Shown: positions 1-9,430 of the stretch, piece by piece
How positions within the stretch are numbered: position 1 is the stretch's first letter
Layout of the letters: each line of letters begins with the position of its first letter
Assembly: GCA_002682825.1 (NCBI GenBank)
Contig: NOKP01000024.1
Coordinates: forward strand, 124,001 to 188,000
Origin: Neonectria sp. B-13
Lineage: Eukaryota > Ascomycota > Sordariomycetes > Hypocreales > Nectriaceae
Direction: 5' to 3'
DNA: 64,000 nucleotides
Notes under the pieces: generated by a model
The model's database searches: none
What the model was told of the DNA's origin: nothing
What the model saw: only the letters and a program-made list of their open reading frames with translations
Made by a program: the position numbers and the translations under genes

Positions 1-287
1 TTTGCAGTGCGTGCTAGTCTGTCAAGGTGGAAGTGTTTTAGCGCAGGGCAGTGCAAAGCTGCCTTGCATCCTGATGCTGCAGGCGCTCGCACCGCCAACG
101 AGGCTGAATTGCGTCTCTCATTTCTCTGTTTAAATGTACCATCCGCCCGATCTTGGATATTCTTCAACTCCTCTCCCTCTCGCCTCTTAGCCCCTAATCC
201 GCAAACTGGCCAGCCGAGCTAAACAACCCGGTCAAACAGTTCATCATCAGCCAAGTTACGGTAGGCCACCTGGAAATCACCGCGAAA

Positions 288-1036
288 ATGTCTCTCCCTC
301 AAATGAACGACAACATGGAAGAAACCCCCGCAGAACCCAACAAGTCCGCCAGCACACAGGAAGCGCCGGATGAGCTTGCGTCAATCCAAGGACCTCAGAT
401 GTCGCCGACAGAGGAACTTCAAAGGCCCAAGACTACGATCGAGAAAATAGGAATCGCAGCAGCCGTTACTGCTCCTTGGGTTTGCGGGACTGTCGTCTCG
501 TGGCTCCCCTTCTTAAATATTGGTATAGACGAGGCTCCTCGCGACATGCAAGTAACCTAATACATTACGTGTTCAACCATGTGCTAACTCTGAACTTAGT
601 CTTCTGAACGCAGTAGGTAGCGTTGTTGACCTGTCCGCCGTTGTCGTATCTCTCAGTCTCATTTGGGCCAAACAACAACACTCGGGCTTTAAGAATCTTG
701 TCGCCACAGGGGCGACCAAGATTCTCTTCCAGAAATTCATTTTCGGCCCCATTTACTTCGTTCTGTTGAATCCAATATTCATGGGCATGTACATGTTCAT
801 TTGTACTGTGAAAAGCTCTTGCAAGGATGGTGATAGCGCCGACCCTCGATGTCGAATCAATGAGTCGTTACTGAACGTCGTCATATTCGTCAGGTCATTT
901 ATACTGTAAATTGATATACTCAGCCTCTCGGACAGTTACTCACCATCACAGGGTTTCCTTGGTTTTAGTTGGAACCGCTATCGAAGAGCTGTCAAGACAG
1001 ATGGACAACACGCAAAGGGGGAATAGTGTGGCTTGA
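288..1036 (+). CDS. Small four-helix membrane protein, unknown function
   Basis: I do not recognise a family. Three exons join in phase: 288-547, 600-893 and 952-1036, giving 212 residues. The first intron (548-599) starts with GC: donor GCAAGT, branch GCTAAC, acceptor TTAG. The GT four bases further in leaves the frame wrong, so the GC-AG reading is preferred. Intron 2 runs GTCATT to CACAG. The N-terminal 60 residues are polar and Pro/Glu rich. They are followed by four hydrophobic stretches, near residues 65-80 (IAAAVTAPWVCGTVVSWLPF), 90-108, 130-155 and 190-205. A short Cys-containing loop (CKDGDSADPRC) separates the last two. The layout suggests an integral membrane protein with a cytosolic tail. 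Role unknown; the gene structure is fairly secure because all three exons stay open and the reading frame closes on TGA. Confidence 0.72.
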
Positions 1037-1710
1037 AGAGGTTATACAAGACTGGGAAGGAAGCAAATTCGAAAATATTCCGTACTTGGTACCGTGTGGC
1101 TATCAGCACTTGACCCTACTGCTTTGAGGTGGATGCTGAGTCGTGTCTGGCTCAAACGGCTGGCCACACCGGATCGATGCCGCTGTTCTGTGGACAGCTG
1201 GGGAACCATCGACGACATTTGATTAGGCTCATACTATTCTCTGTCTTTGGTATTTGGAAACTGAAATCAGCTCGAAGTTGCATGTTGCAGTCATGATACA
1301 TTAGAGTTTTACCGCCCCGAACCTTATGCCCTCCCAGTCTCCCTAAATGGGGATGATGACATGCCGATGTATTGAACATGCTGCACTACCTTCGATTTAA
1401 GTCAGTGTAGGACAGCCTCTACTTGTTTGGAATCGTGGGGTATTTTCCAATTTAAATGCTAGTTTCTTAGCTCACCGTCACAGCTCGACGATGTTTGCTG
1501 TTCAAACTGTTGGGCTACGCGCTTGCATCAGTCCTTGAATTTTGCGTATAGAAGAGATATGACCTAGGTTTAGAGGCGATATGTGTGTAATGGCAGATAT
1601 TTGATGCTCGTACTTCGATACTCTTAAGCTATTGTGCTAGCACTTCCCCAGTATCATTGAAGTTTGCATCTTGCAACACATAAAAGAGACCACTATTTGC
1701 TCAAGTCATT
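1037..1710. other. Intergenic stretch, nothing recognised
   Basis: About 670 bp between two convergent genes. The only open frame is a 75-codon one on the minus strand (1152-1379) without splice or family support. Presumably it holds the two 3' UTRs. Confidence 0.5.
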
Positions 1711-2813
1711 TTACTCAGCATCGTCCGGTTTTCTTCCATACACAATAGTACTGGACGTGACGTCAAGTTAGAACCTGTATCGTGAAGGACCTCAAGGGAC
1801 ACTCACTTTTGAAACCAGTGATAGTTTGACACTTTCCTGCTCTCCTTTCGCATTTTGGACTGGAGGAGCATAGCTTCTTCGGCCTGCCAGCCCAGCACCT
1901 GGGTCAGAAGAAAAGTATTCAACCCTTCAAGACTCTCATCGAATGCCATTTGGAACAGTAGACCAGCTTGCTGGAGCTTGGTGTCTTTTGGCCAGACATG
2001 CAGCGGAGCCTTGAACTTCTTCTCCACGACATCAACGAAGCCGGCCTCTTCCATGTACTGCTTCATTGTGTGTCCCTCACAAATACGGAATGTCCGACCG
2101 GTCATCTCTCCAGCTTCATATACCAAGCTTGAGAGTTCATTAAAGACATGGTCCTCGGGGAATTGAACATGGTCCGATTGCAGTTTCACCCCCATCTCGT
2201 GGTCCTGAAACCAGCTGCCGGGCTTCAGATGTCGAAACGCTTTCTTGTACAAAGCTCCCCAGTCGGCAACACTGCCATAGAGGGCGCGAATGTGAATAAA
2301 GTCAAAGTAGTCCTCGGGCCACGTCCAGTCGAGAAGACAATCGTCGATCATGAACTTGACGTTTGGGGGAACCCATGGAGGTTGAATAGGGCTAAGATCT
2401 GTGCCGATAACTTCAGCCTCAGGGTATTGATCTGCGAAATCGATCGCCCAGACGCCTGTTCCGGTTCCCACGTCCAATACCTTCCCAGGGTTCTTTCCAA
2501 TAGGAGCAAGGAACAACTTATCGTCCAGCAGCATCAAAAGCCCATTGTGAATAAGATCGAGGCCCTCATTTTGCCTTTCGTCGTTCGGAGCCCAGTACTC
2601 AGCCGTTTTGGTGTTCTGGTACGTGCGACCGTGCAGTCGGCGATAGTCGAAAATGCTCTCGGACAGTGACGCGGTGCTTGAATTTAGGCTCCCAGAGTCG
2701 ATGGCAGAGTCGGCATCATCGTCTGTCTCGAGGTCGAGATTTGCCTCGATACGCAGCGATTCTCCTTCATGCTGCAGAGCCGGCGAGGAGGATCGTTCGT
2801 AGGGTTGGACCAT
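1711..2813 (-). CDS. LaeA-like SAM-dependent methyltransferase
   Basis: Class I methyltransferase of the fungal LaeA/Llm type, expected to transfer a methyl group from S-adenosylmethionine to an unknown acceptor. Some relatives control secondary metabolism from the nucleus. Exon 1 is 2813-1807. The visible stop just after FQK is inside an intron (donor GTGAGT at 1806, acceptor CCAG at 1751). Exon 2 (1750-1711) adds NTIVYGRKPDDAE, the usual C-terminal ending of this family. Total 348 residues. The SAM-binding glycine loop VLDVGTGTGVWAIDFA lies near residue 113. The acidic helix IGTDLSPIQPPWVPPN, also typical of the group, follows. The N-terminus is Ser/Asp rich. The start at 2813 has good context (AAAATGG). 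A longer form reaching an ATG at 3087 through one phase-0 intron is also open (see findings). It could be any LaeA paralogue; substrate not predictable. Confidence 0.88.
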
Positions 2814-3590
2814 TTTTGCTCTCCTTGCGCATTGGATCGATGGGAGAGTCTGCTAATAAATGAGGAGGAGCAAATAGAATACTTAAACACTGCTTGTGCG
2901 TTACCGTTGGTGGGTCGATGAATGTGTCAACTGCATACTTGGCGACAACAAGATCCTTGCCAACGTCTCTCATGGCGTGATATAGTGTGCGACTGTGCAG
3001 AACGGTCCCCGCCCGCGTAGCTATCCGACCCATGAGCTTGTCTCCCGCCCCCGCTCGCGAAAGCCTGGGGACGGATGTATCGGACATGTTCTCGAATCAA
3101 GTAGAACTGCATATGTAGTGCACCATATGTGTCACTTCCGCTCCGATAAAAGGCGTAAAGCGAACCAAATTTGAGGGAGGAGACGATTCATGTGACCTTC
3201 GTCTAATCTATCCAGTCGGATCGTAGTTTCTGTGGCACAAACCGCCAAGATTCTACCCGCGAACTTCCCCAACCGCGATAATTAGGTGTACCTTGCGCAC
3301 CATCAACAACACAAGTTGCCCATCCACCACGGAAGACTCAACTTCACCATTTGCAGGTGCATAGAGTATTACAGTGGTTTGAAGTCAGAGTAGAAGTGGC
3401 CATATATCGTCATCGTCTGAGCTGGTGCAACATGTTGCTTTCATGATAAAATAATAATCGGCGTATGGTCAAGTGTATAGTCGCAAACCCGTAAATGCTA
3501 GGTGAACAAATCACCCAATCCAATTTACCAGCTCATTAGTGACTGGAAAAGACCCTACTCGCTAAGAAAGTAATGAACTGCTAAGGACCC
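2814..3590. other. Intergenic stretch, possible upstream exon
   Basis: Separates the methyltransferase start from the amine oxidase stop. Positions 2895-3087 on the minus strand could be a 5' exon of the methyltransferase (ATG at 3087, donor GTAACG). The rest, 3090-3590, shows no convincing coding frame. Confidence 0.4.
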
Positions 3591-5169
3591 TCAAAGTTTC
3601 GCGTCCAAATGCTCTGCACGCAGTAACTGCTCGACTTGTCGTCCCGCAATGGCACCTCTCTCAATTGCGCCATCAATAAATCCTCTCCACCCGTCGGCCC
3701 AATCCGCACTTGCGAAGAAAACCCTACCATCCGGCTTCTGAAGCTCCTGCAGCCATTTGGTCATGCTATTGGGGCCCCAGCAACTCCATGTGCCCTTTGC
3801 AAGTTCATCGTTCATCCAGTCGTGCGTCAGATACGCTTTGACTGTAGCGTCTGGTTTGATGTGCTCTTGGAAAGTTGAGATGATGTCAGCGCTTGCTCGC
3901 GGATCGGCGAGATGGGAGCCATATCCGAATCCAATGCAATATGTTCCATCCTTCTTCGCGGTGCCGTTGTGATCGGAGAAGGAGAAACACCACGGCGATT
4001 TACCGTACCCGTTTGCTATGGAGAACCATGCGGGCTCTGACTTTGCGAGGTGGAAATGGATCTTTGCGCCCTGGTTGATGTGGCCGGCCTTGACCGCTTC
4101 CTGACGAAGCGGAGAGAGAGGCGGGGAGAATGAGACATCAGAGAGACAGTTGCTTCATACTGTTAGTACTTGATGGACATTAACGATGTGTGTATCGACT
4201 TACAGAGGAATCGTCAAGATCACGTATTTGCCCCTGATCTGGCGGCCGTCCTTTGCTGAGAGGACGACAGATCTACCCTTCTGCACAACGTTGTCCACCA
4301 CAGTATTGAGAAGCAAATGACCAGAATATTCTGAGAGGATGGATCTCGCAAATGAAGTCATGCCACCTTTACCAAGCTTGAACGCTCCGGCCAGCTCAAA
4401 GACACCAGCCATGGTGTGGTTTCCGAGGGCGTACCAGCGCAGAACCTCTGTGAACCCGCATCCACTTCCAGGAACGCTGCCGAACGTGCTGATCATTGTG
4501 TCGAAGAGGTCTTTTTCGATCTGAGGAATGTCAAGCTGGTCCAGGCGGTCTTTTGCGGAGAGGTGATCGTATTTCACCCACGGCGCTGGCTGGCGGTACG
4601 GTTCGTGGGGATACGGCATCAACTCGCGGCTGGACATGTTGTCGATGGAGAAGAAGGCATCGGCAGCTCGCTGAACAGCAGCATTCACATCTTTGCCGTC
4701 AATCTCGGCGCATTTGGAGAATGCTGCTGTGTATGAAGTCGTATCCGCATCGACTGAACCAGCGGACGTTTTTAGGTTAGCATGGAGTCCGTAACGATGG
4801 AGTTCCGAATAAACGTGAGGCTGGTTCCTACAAAAGCCAAGATTAGTACTAGTTCATTAATCTTCATGAATATTTAGGGACGTGCCAATGAACCCAGGTC
4901 CCTCCCATCTCAAACTCCTCGCCGAGAGCCTTGGCAGTCCATGTTCTTCCGCCAATGCGATCACGTCCTTCCAAGAGAAGGACCTTTTGTTCCGGGACAC
5001 GACTGAGATCCCGAGCAGCGACCAGGCCAGCGAAACCAGTACCGATTACAACGACATCATAACTGTCGTGTATTGCTGACGACGGCGTGTCCCTGACAAC
5101 GGCCTCTGTAGTGAGACCGACAGTGTCACCTGCTGGAGTCCACAGGTATCCCTCTCGAGAAGATGGCAT
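3591..5169 (-). CDS. Flavin-containing monoamine oxidase
   Basis: FAD-dependent oxidative deamination of a primary amine to aldehyde, ammonia and H2O2. Exons 5169-4882, 4820-4204 and 4152-3591 join in phase to give 488 residues. The FAD Rossmann motif is VVVIGTGFAGLVAARDLS near residue 34, followed by LLLEGRDRIGGRTW and the GGTWVHWH segment typical of fungal MAO-N-like enzymes. Intron 2 has a perfect TACTAAC branch point. Intron 1 has a weaker donor (GTCCCT); the join drops one Gln often found after HWH in relatives, so the splice there may be slightly off. The ATG at 5169 is chosen because it leads directly into the conserved N-terminus. No C-terminal membrane anchor is visible, so the enzyme is probably soluble or peroxisomal. 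It is divergently transcribed from the cupin gene at 5592, with about 420 bp between the starts. Confidence 0.9.
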
Positions 5170-5591
5170 AATGGCAATTGAGTAATTAATGGAAATAAGT
5201 ATGGAATGAAGCACACATAGAAGATGCTCTACGTGGAGGATATATGATTTATTTCTGTATTGGCTGTGACTGGCGCACACTGACACGACGACACCATCCC
5301 CAATTCGGATAATTTGTGCGAGCACCATGTCACCGCAACCAAGAGTATGTATCAGCAGGACCCACACAATAAGCTGGCTTCCGCTTTGCACCTAATGATC
5401 CATTCCGAGTTCCGACGCAGCAAAGCCTTTCCTTATTTGGGCTGTTTCCGCGAACTGAATTAGATGACGATCTGTAACCTTTTGTTTACGACGGATATCT
5501 GGAAAAGATAGGTATAAAGACTGGTTTGGAGAAGCGGTTGACCTGGATAGCAAACTGCATCCTTGCTACAGTAGACTATTCACAGAACCCA
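5170..5591. promoter_or_regulatory. Bidirectional promoter region, amine oxidase / cupin
   Basis: This 422-bp divergent intergene must carry the control regions of both flanking genes. A TATA-like TATAAA lies at 5513-5518, 74 bp before the cupin ATG. No other element could be assigned. Confidence 0.5.
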
Positions 5592-5996
5592 ATGCCTTTC
5601 GTCTACAAACCTCAAGCTATGGCGGTCAAGCCACCACCAATGGGCGAGAGCGTCAACGCCTTTGGAGGAGGTAAGCTGATCCGCAGTCATGCAAACGCCA
5701 GTTCGAACGGCCACTAACAAACCCTAGACGTCGTCTCAACAAGCGACACGGGTGCAAAAACACCCATCTCGGCAGGATTCTTCCGCATCGAAAAAGGGAA
5801 ACCGCTGGCTTTTACCTACGAATTCGACGAAGCGAAATTCTTTGCCGAGGGTGAATGCATCGTCGAAGATGAAACTGGGCAAAAGGTGACGGCGAGAGCA
5901 GGTGACGTGATGCTCTTCACCAAAGGATCGACGATTTCCTTCACAAGCGAAACATATGCTCTGGCATTCTTTTGTGATCAAAGGGCAAAGTTGTAA
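5592..5996 (+). CDS. Small cupin-domain protein (EutQ / Cupin_3-like)
   Basis: A 115-residue single-domain cupin. Exon 1 (5592-5670) and exon 2 (5728-5996) are joined over a 57-nt intron with donor GTAAGC, branch CACTAAC and acceptor CCTAG. The C-terminal half has the compact beta-barrel pattern of the ethanolamine-utilisation EutQ / Cupin_3 group: GFFRIEKGKP, a Glu-containing strand near CIVEDETGQ, then ARAGDVMLFTKGSTISF. It is too short to be a complete dioxygenase or mannose isomerase, and not all metal-ligand histidines of classical cupins are seen. Divergence from an amine oxidase suggests a role in amine metabolism, but this is inferred only from position. Confidence 0.82.
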
Positions 5997-6127
5997 GCAC
6001 TGATACAGACATAGCCTAGGAAGAGGCGAGGAGACAAGACATAGATGTATTCAGAGCCAGAGCCAGATAAATACATGGGTAATCGCGCCATTGACGATGA
6101 TCGGTTTCGCCAAGAGATCGTCAAAGG

Positions 6128-8299
6128 TCAACCCAGCATGGTCTCAAGCCTTTTCTGGGTCATGATATCCATCCAATGTACTTGGTCTGAAAAGATGTTT
6201 TCCTGATCACCCGCACTACCACCGGAGTTCACTGCAATATCCATTTGTGACCAAACTTCTTCAAGCATGATTGCAACGTGCTTTATCGGTCGCAAGCCAA
6301 TTGTTGTGTACAACTTGAGAACCTGACCACGCACAAAGTGTCTCCACTGTATCACCTCGTGATTTAGCTTGACTTGCCTGGGAGTTTCGTGGAGTTGCTT
6401 GGATGACACCTGGCCTAATGCACTTCCAGCGATAAGGAGGACAAGGTTCTGTGTTGAGATGGTATGGGAGTCGCTCGGTATATTTTGTAAGATGCGTAGT
6501 ATTCCGAAGGCGAGACCAAGAACAAGTCGGGACTGGCTGTTCACTTGGTCGCACGTCAAGTCCGTGGCGAGGTCAAAAGTTGTGTCGGCTTCCACTATTT
6601 CTGGGAATGCACGGTAGAGCTCGAGTAACGCCGCAAATCGGTAGCAGCGAGCCAGTCCGTGCAGATGGCTGGGAGGTGTATGCGGGTCACCGACATCCTC
6701 GATTAGCCCGACGAAAGGAAGTCGGTATTTGAGGACATCTTGTTCAAGGCAGTGCGCCTCCTCGAGAAGCTGCGAGTATAGTTCCTTCCGGTGGGACTCT
6801 CCATTCTTGAAAAGCCGAAGGTTTCGCAGTACCCGTTTCTTCCTGAGAAGCGTGCCTGCTTTGGCGAGATAGATAAAGATGGGAGTTCCGATGCCAGTCC
6901 AGGGGTGTGGATATATCGTCGACGGTGAAGTTGGACGGCAAAATATGTCCAGGTGTGATAGTGCTTCCGTTTCCTGGTCAATGAGAAAGGAAGACATGGT
7001 TTCCCAGTATACCATCGAAGAGACAAGGAAGCTTTGGGTCTGAGTCATGGACAGTTGCTTGTCGGGGTCATCCAGGCCGTTTGTTGACACCCACGCTTTG
7101 AAGAGCTGTCGTGATCCATATAGGTGGGACAGTCCTAGAGAGGAAACATTATGCCAGGCCTATCAAGACAGCGTGAGCAACACGAGGCAGATGGTGTTCG
7201 GATACAGTAACCTACAGAAGTCATGCCAAGAATAATGATGCCTAATAGCACATCGTCTTTTACAAAACAAGCCTGAACAGGCGGTATCAACACTAGTTGA
7301 CTATTGTCCTTACGAGGGTGTCTGGGCTGGATGAAGTCTATCATGGCTAGTTCGTCTGATAGATGTGATATCGCCTCGGTCTGAAACCGTAATGGAATAG
7401 TCGCACTATTCTCGTCGTCTTGATAAAGATGTGCGGCAGACATGCTAAGCACACAGCTGAACAGTAAAGGTGAGTCGACGATCATCCTTGACACATCCGA
7501 GCGGAACGGATTGTATAACGAGTCGAAAGACGAATTGATCCGACATACTAGGGAGAAGTAATGGTTCAGCAATACCGACGATAGCTCAGCAGGGATATAG
7601 AGGGACAGCGACATGTCGTAGTTCTCAAAATAGGGCTCGATGAGCACGGTGTCGTCGATTGTTTCCGCATTATCTGCGGGGCTCTCGATTGCGGAGACAA
7701 TGGGTAGGTCGCATCGATCCGCCAAGGAGGATTCCGTAGATGCAGTAGGACTTTTGTCGCTTTTATCTTCCATGCCAGGAGTATCGATCGCGGGCGACAA
7801 AATCGTGGTTGAGGAAGACTCCGACGGGGTTGAAACATTGGCTGGGGGATAAAAGTCCGGATTGGCAGATGGCTCATTGCAGTCCTGTGTATCGGTTTCT
7901 CGTTGAGTCGGTGAAGTCGGAGCGATGAGGACGGAAAGCTTCCTGGCCTCGTCCTCAAACCAGGACGAGGATTCCCCCGAGGAATTGGTGAAATCAAGCG
8001 GAACAAGGGCATTCTTTTCGTATTTGGTCGACCATTTGACCGGGCGGATGTATCCAGGGCATTCAAGTCTAGTCTTGACGCAGCGGCGACAGCTGGGAAG
8101 AGCTTCGTCGCATTTCAATCGCTGAGAATGGATGAGCAAACCCGATATTGAATGGAGCGGCTGGACAACTCACACGCCTCTTGCAAGTGGTGCATCCACC
8201 TGAAAGACTTGCATTAGCAACGATTCAGCGGGGGAGCCCGAAAGAAATACTTCTGGATTTCCGAGTCCTCCGGGGGTTCCGAGCCGTGTTGTCTGCCAT
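6128..8299 (-). CDS. Zn2Cys6 fungal transcription factor
   Basis: Nuclear DNA-binding regulator of 670 residues. Exons are 8299-8251, 8199-8174, 8121-7216 and 7159-6128, all in phase. The binuclear zinc cluster C-x2-C-x6-C-x6-C-x2-C-x6-C (first part CTTCKRRRLKCDE) is interrupted by introns. The second exon is only 26 nt long and codes most of the first half of the cluster. A basic stretch (RNPRRTRKSRS) precedes it. A Ser/Pro/Asp-rich linker follows to about residue 160, then a helical fungal-specific regulatory region. The junction at 7216/7159 restores TSAWHNVSSLGLSHLYG, a conserved type of segment in this family. It lies next to, and convergent with, the cupin gene, so it may regulate the amine oxidase/cupin pair. 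That link is inference. Confidence 0.9.
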
Positions 8300-9430
8300 C
8301 TCTCGGCGGATCGGTCGCGGGCCGGGGTGATAGTTGATGGAATTAACTAAGCTACAGAGTATTGTGAAAGACGTTTTTGGATGGATTTTTAGGACACAGG
8401 CACAGAGACACAGAGTGCTGTTGGAGACGGAATGATGGGAGGCAAGTCTTTATCTACAGTGGGCACGCCTCAGTGTTAGCGCAAGGCAGTTCCGCTGTGA
8501 TCATCTCCCCGCATTCACGCATGCACAAGTAGATCCGAAGAGATCGTTCTACCGAGGCTGCACAAATACGCATACCGTCTGGTATGCAACTAAGCAAGCT
8601 GCACTAAGTAATGCTCATTCAGGGCGAGGTGGTTGGGGTTATCAACCAACTAATGCACACACTCAAGTTATGCAAACCGTGCTGTGAACAAACACGGAAA
8701 GGAGGCGATAAGGACTGCTGCAAACTACTGCACTAACTGCATGGTTAGCCTGGCGGAGACTGGCCAGCTCTATCACACTATTTCCGCATGTGCATTGCCA
8801 TTAAACCCGACTCCTCCTCCTCAGTCTCGCCCATCTTCACTCTCCACCTTTTTTTTTCTCCTTCGTCGCCGGAAGTGACCCATTGATCTCCTCAAGCCCG
8901 TCCGTCTCCAGCAAGGGCCCTGTGTTGTGTACCTCTTTCTCGCCCGCAAAGAAGCCTGTTGTAACAAGGATCGCCACCGTCGAGATGCTGTGTTTCTCTT
9001 CAACCCCGGCACCCGACCACAGACTCTCGGTGCCATGCATCAGATGACAACTTCACAGGTTGAGAATTGGATCAATAGCAACCGTTTCGTGCATGTACCC
9101 TGCGTTTTCTAGTACTGGGTGTCCCTATCCATCACTAATAGAGATAAAAGGCTCGCGAGGTGAGGAGTGGACGCGACAAGGAGATGAGTGCCCGATGTTG
9201 GTCCATTCGCTGTCGTCAACATCACCATCACCACCAACAGTTAGGATTGCAGAACAACGCAACAATGCAAACTTCGGTGTAGTAAAAGAAGCATGTAAGT
9301 GAGGGATATTTTATTTTAGTGGATATAAATGTTATACCTGTACTTTGCACAGAAGCATGATCTTCCCCGGTCCACATCTGAACGCCAAACCTTGTTTCCG
9401 CCCTGTGGTAGTGATGGGAGGCAAACCATC
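8300..9430. other. Intergenic stretch, nothing recognised
   Basis: About 1.1 kb from the Zn2Cys6 start to the rhamnosidase 3' end. It has a T-run at 8850-8858 and only short overlapping frames with no family signature. It probably includes the promoter of the upstream regulator. Confidence 0.45.

Noticed and set aside
2148..2669. 173-codon plus-strand frame antisense to the methyltransferase
   Set aside because: Entirely inside a well-supported gene on the other strand; no family signature.
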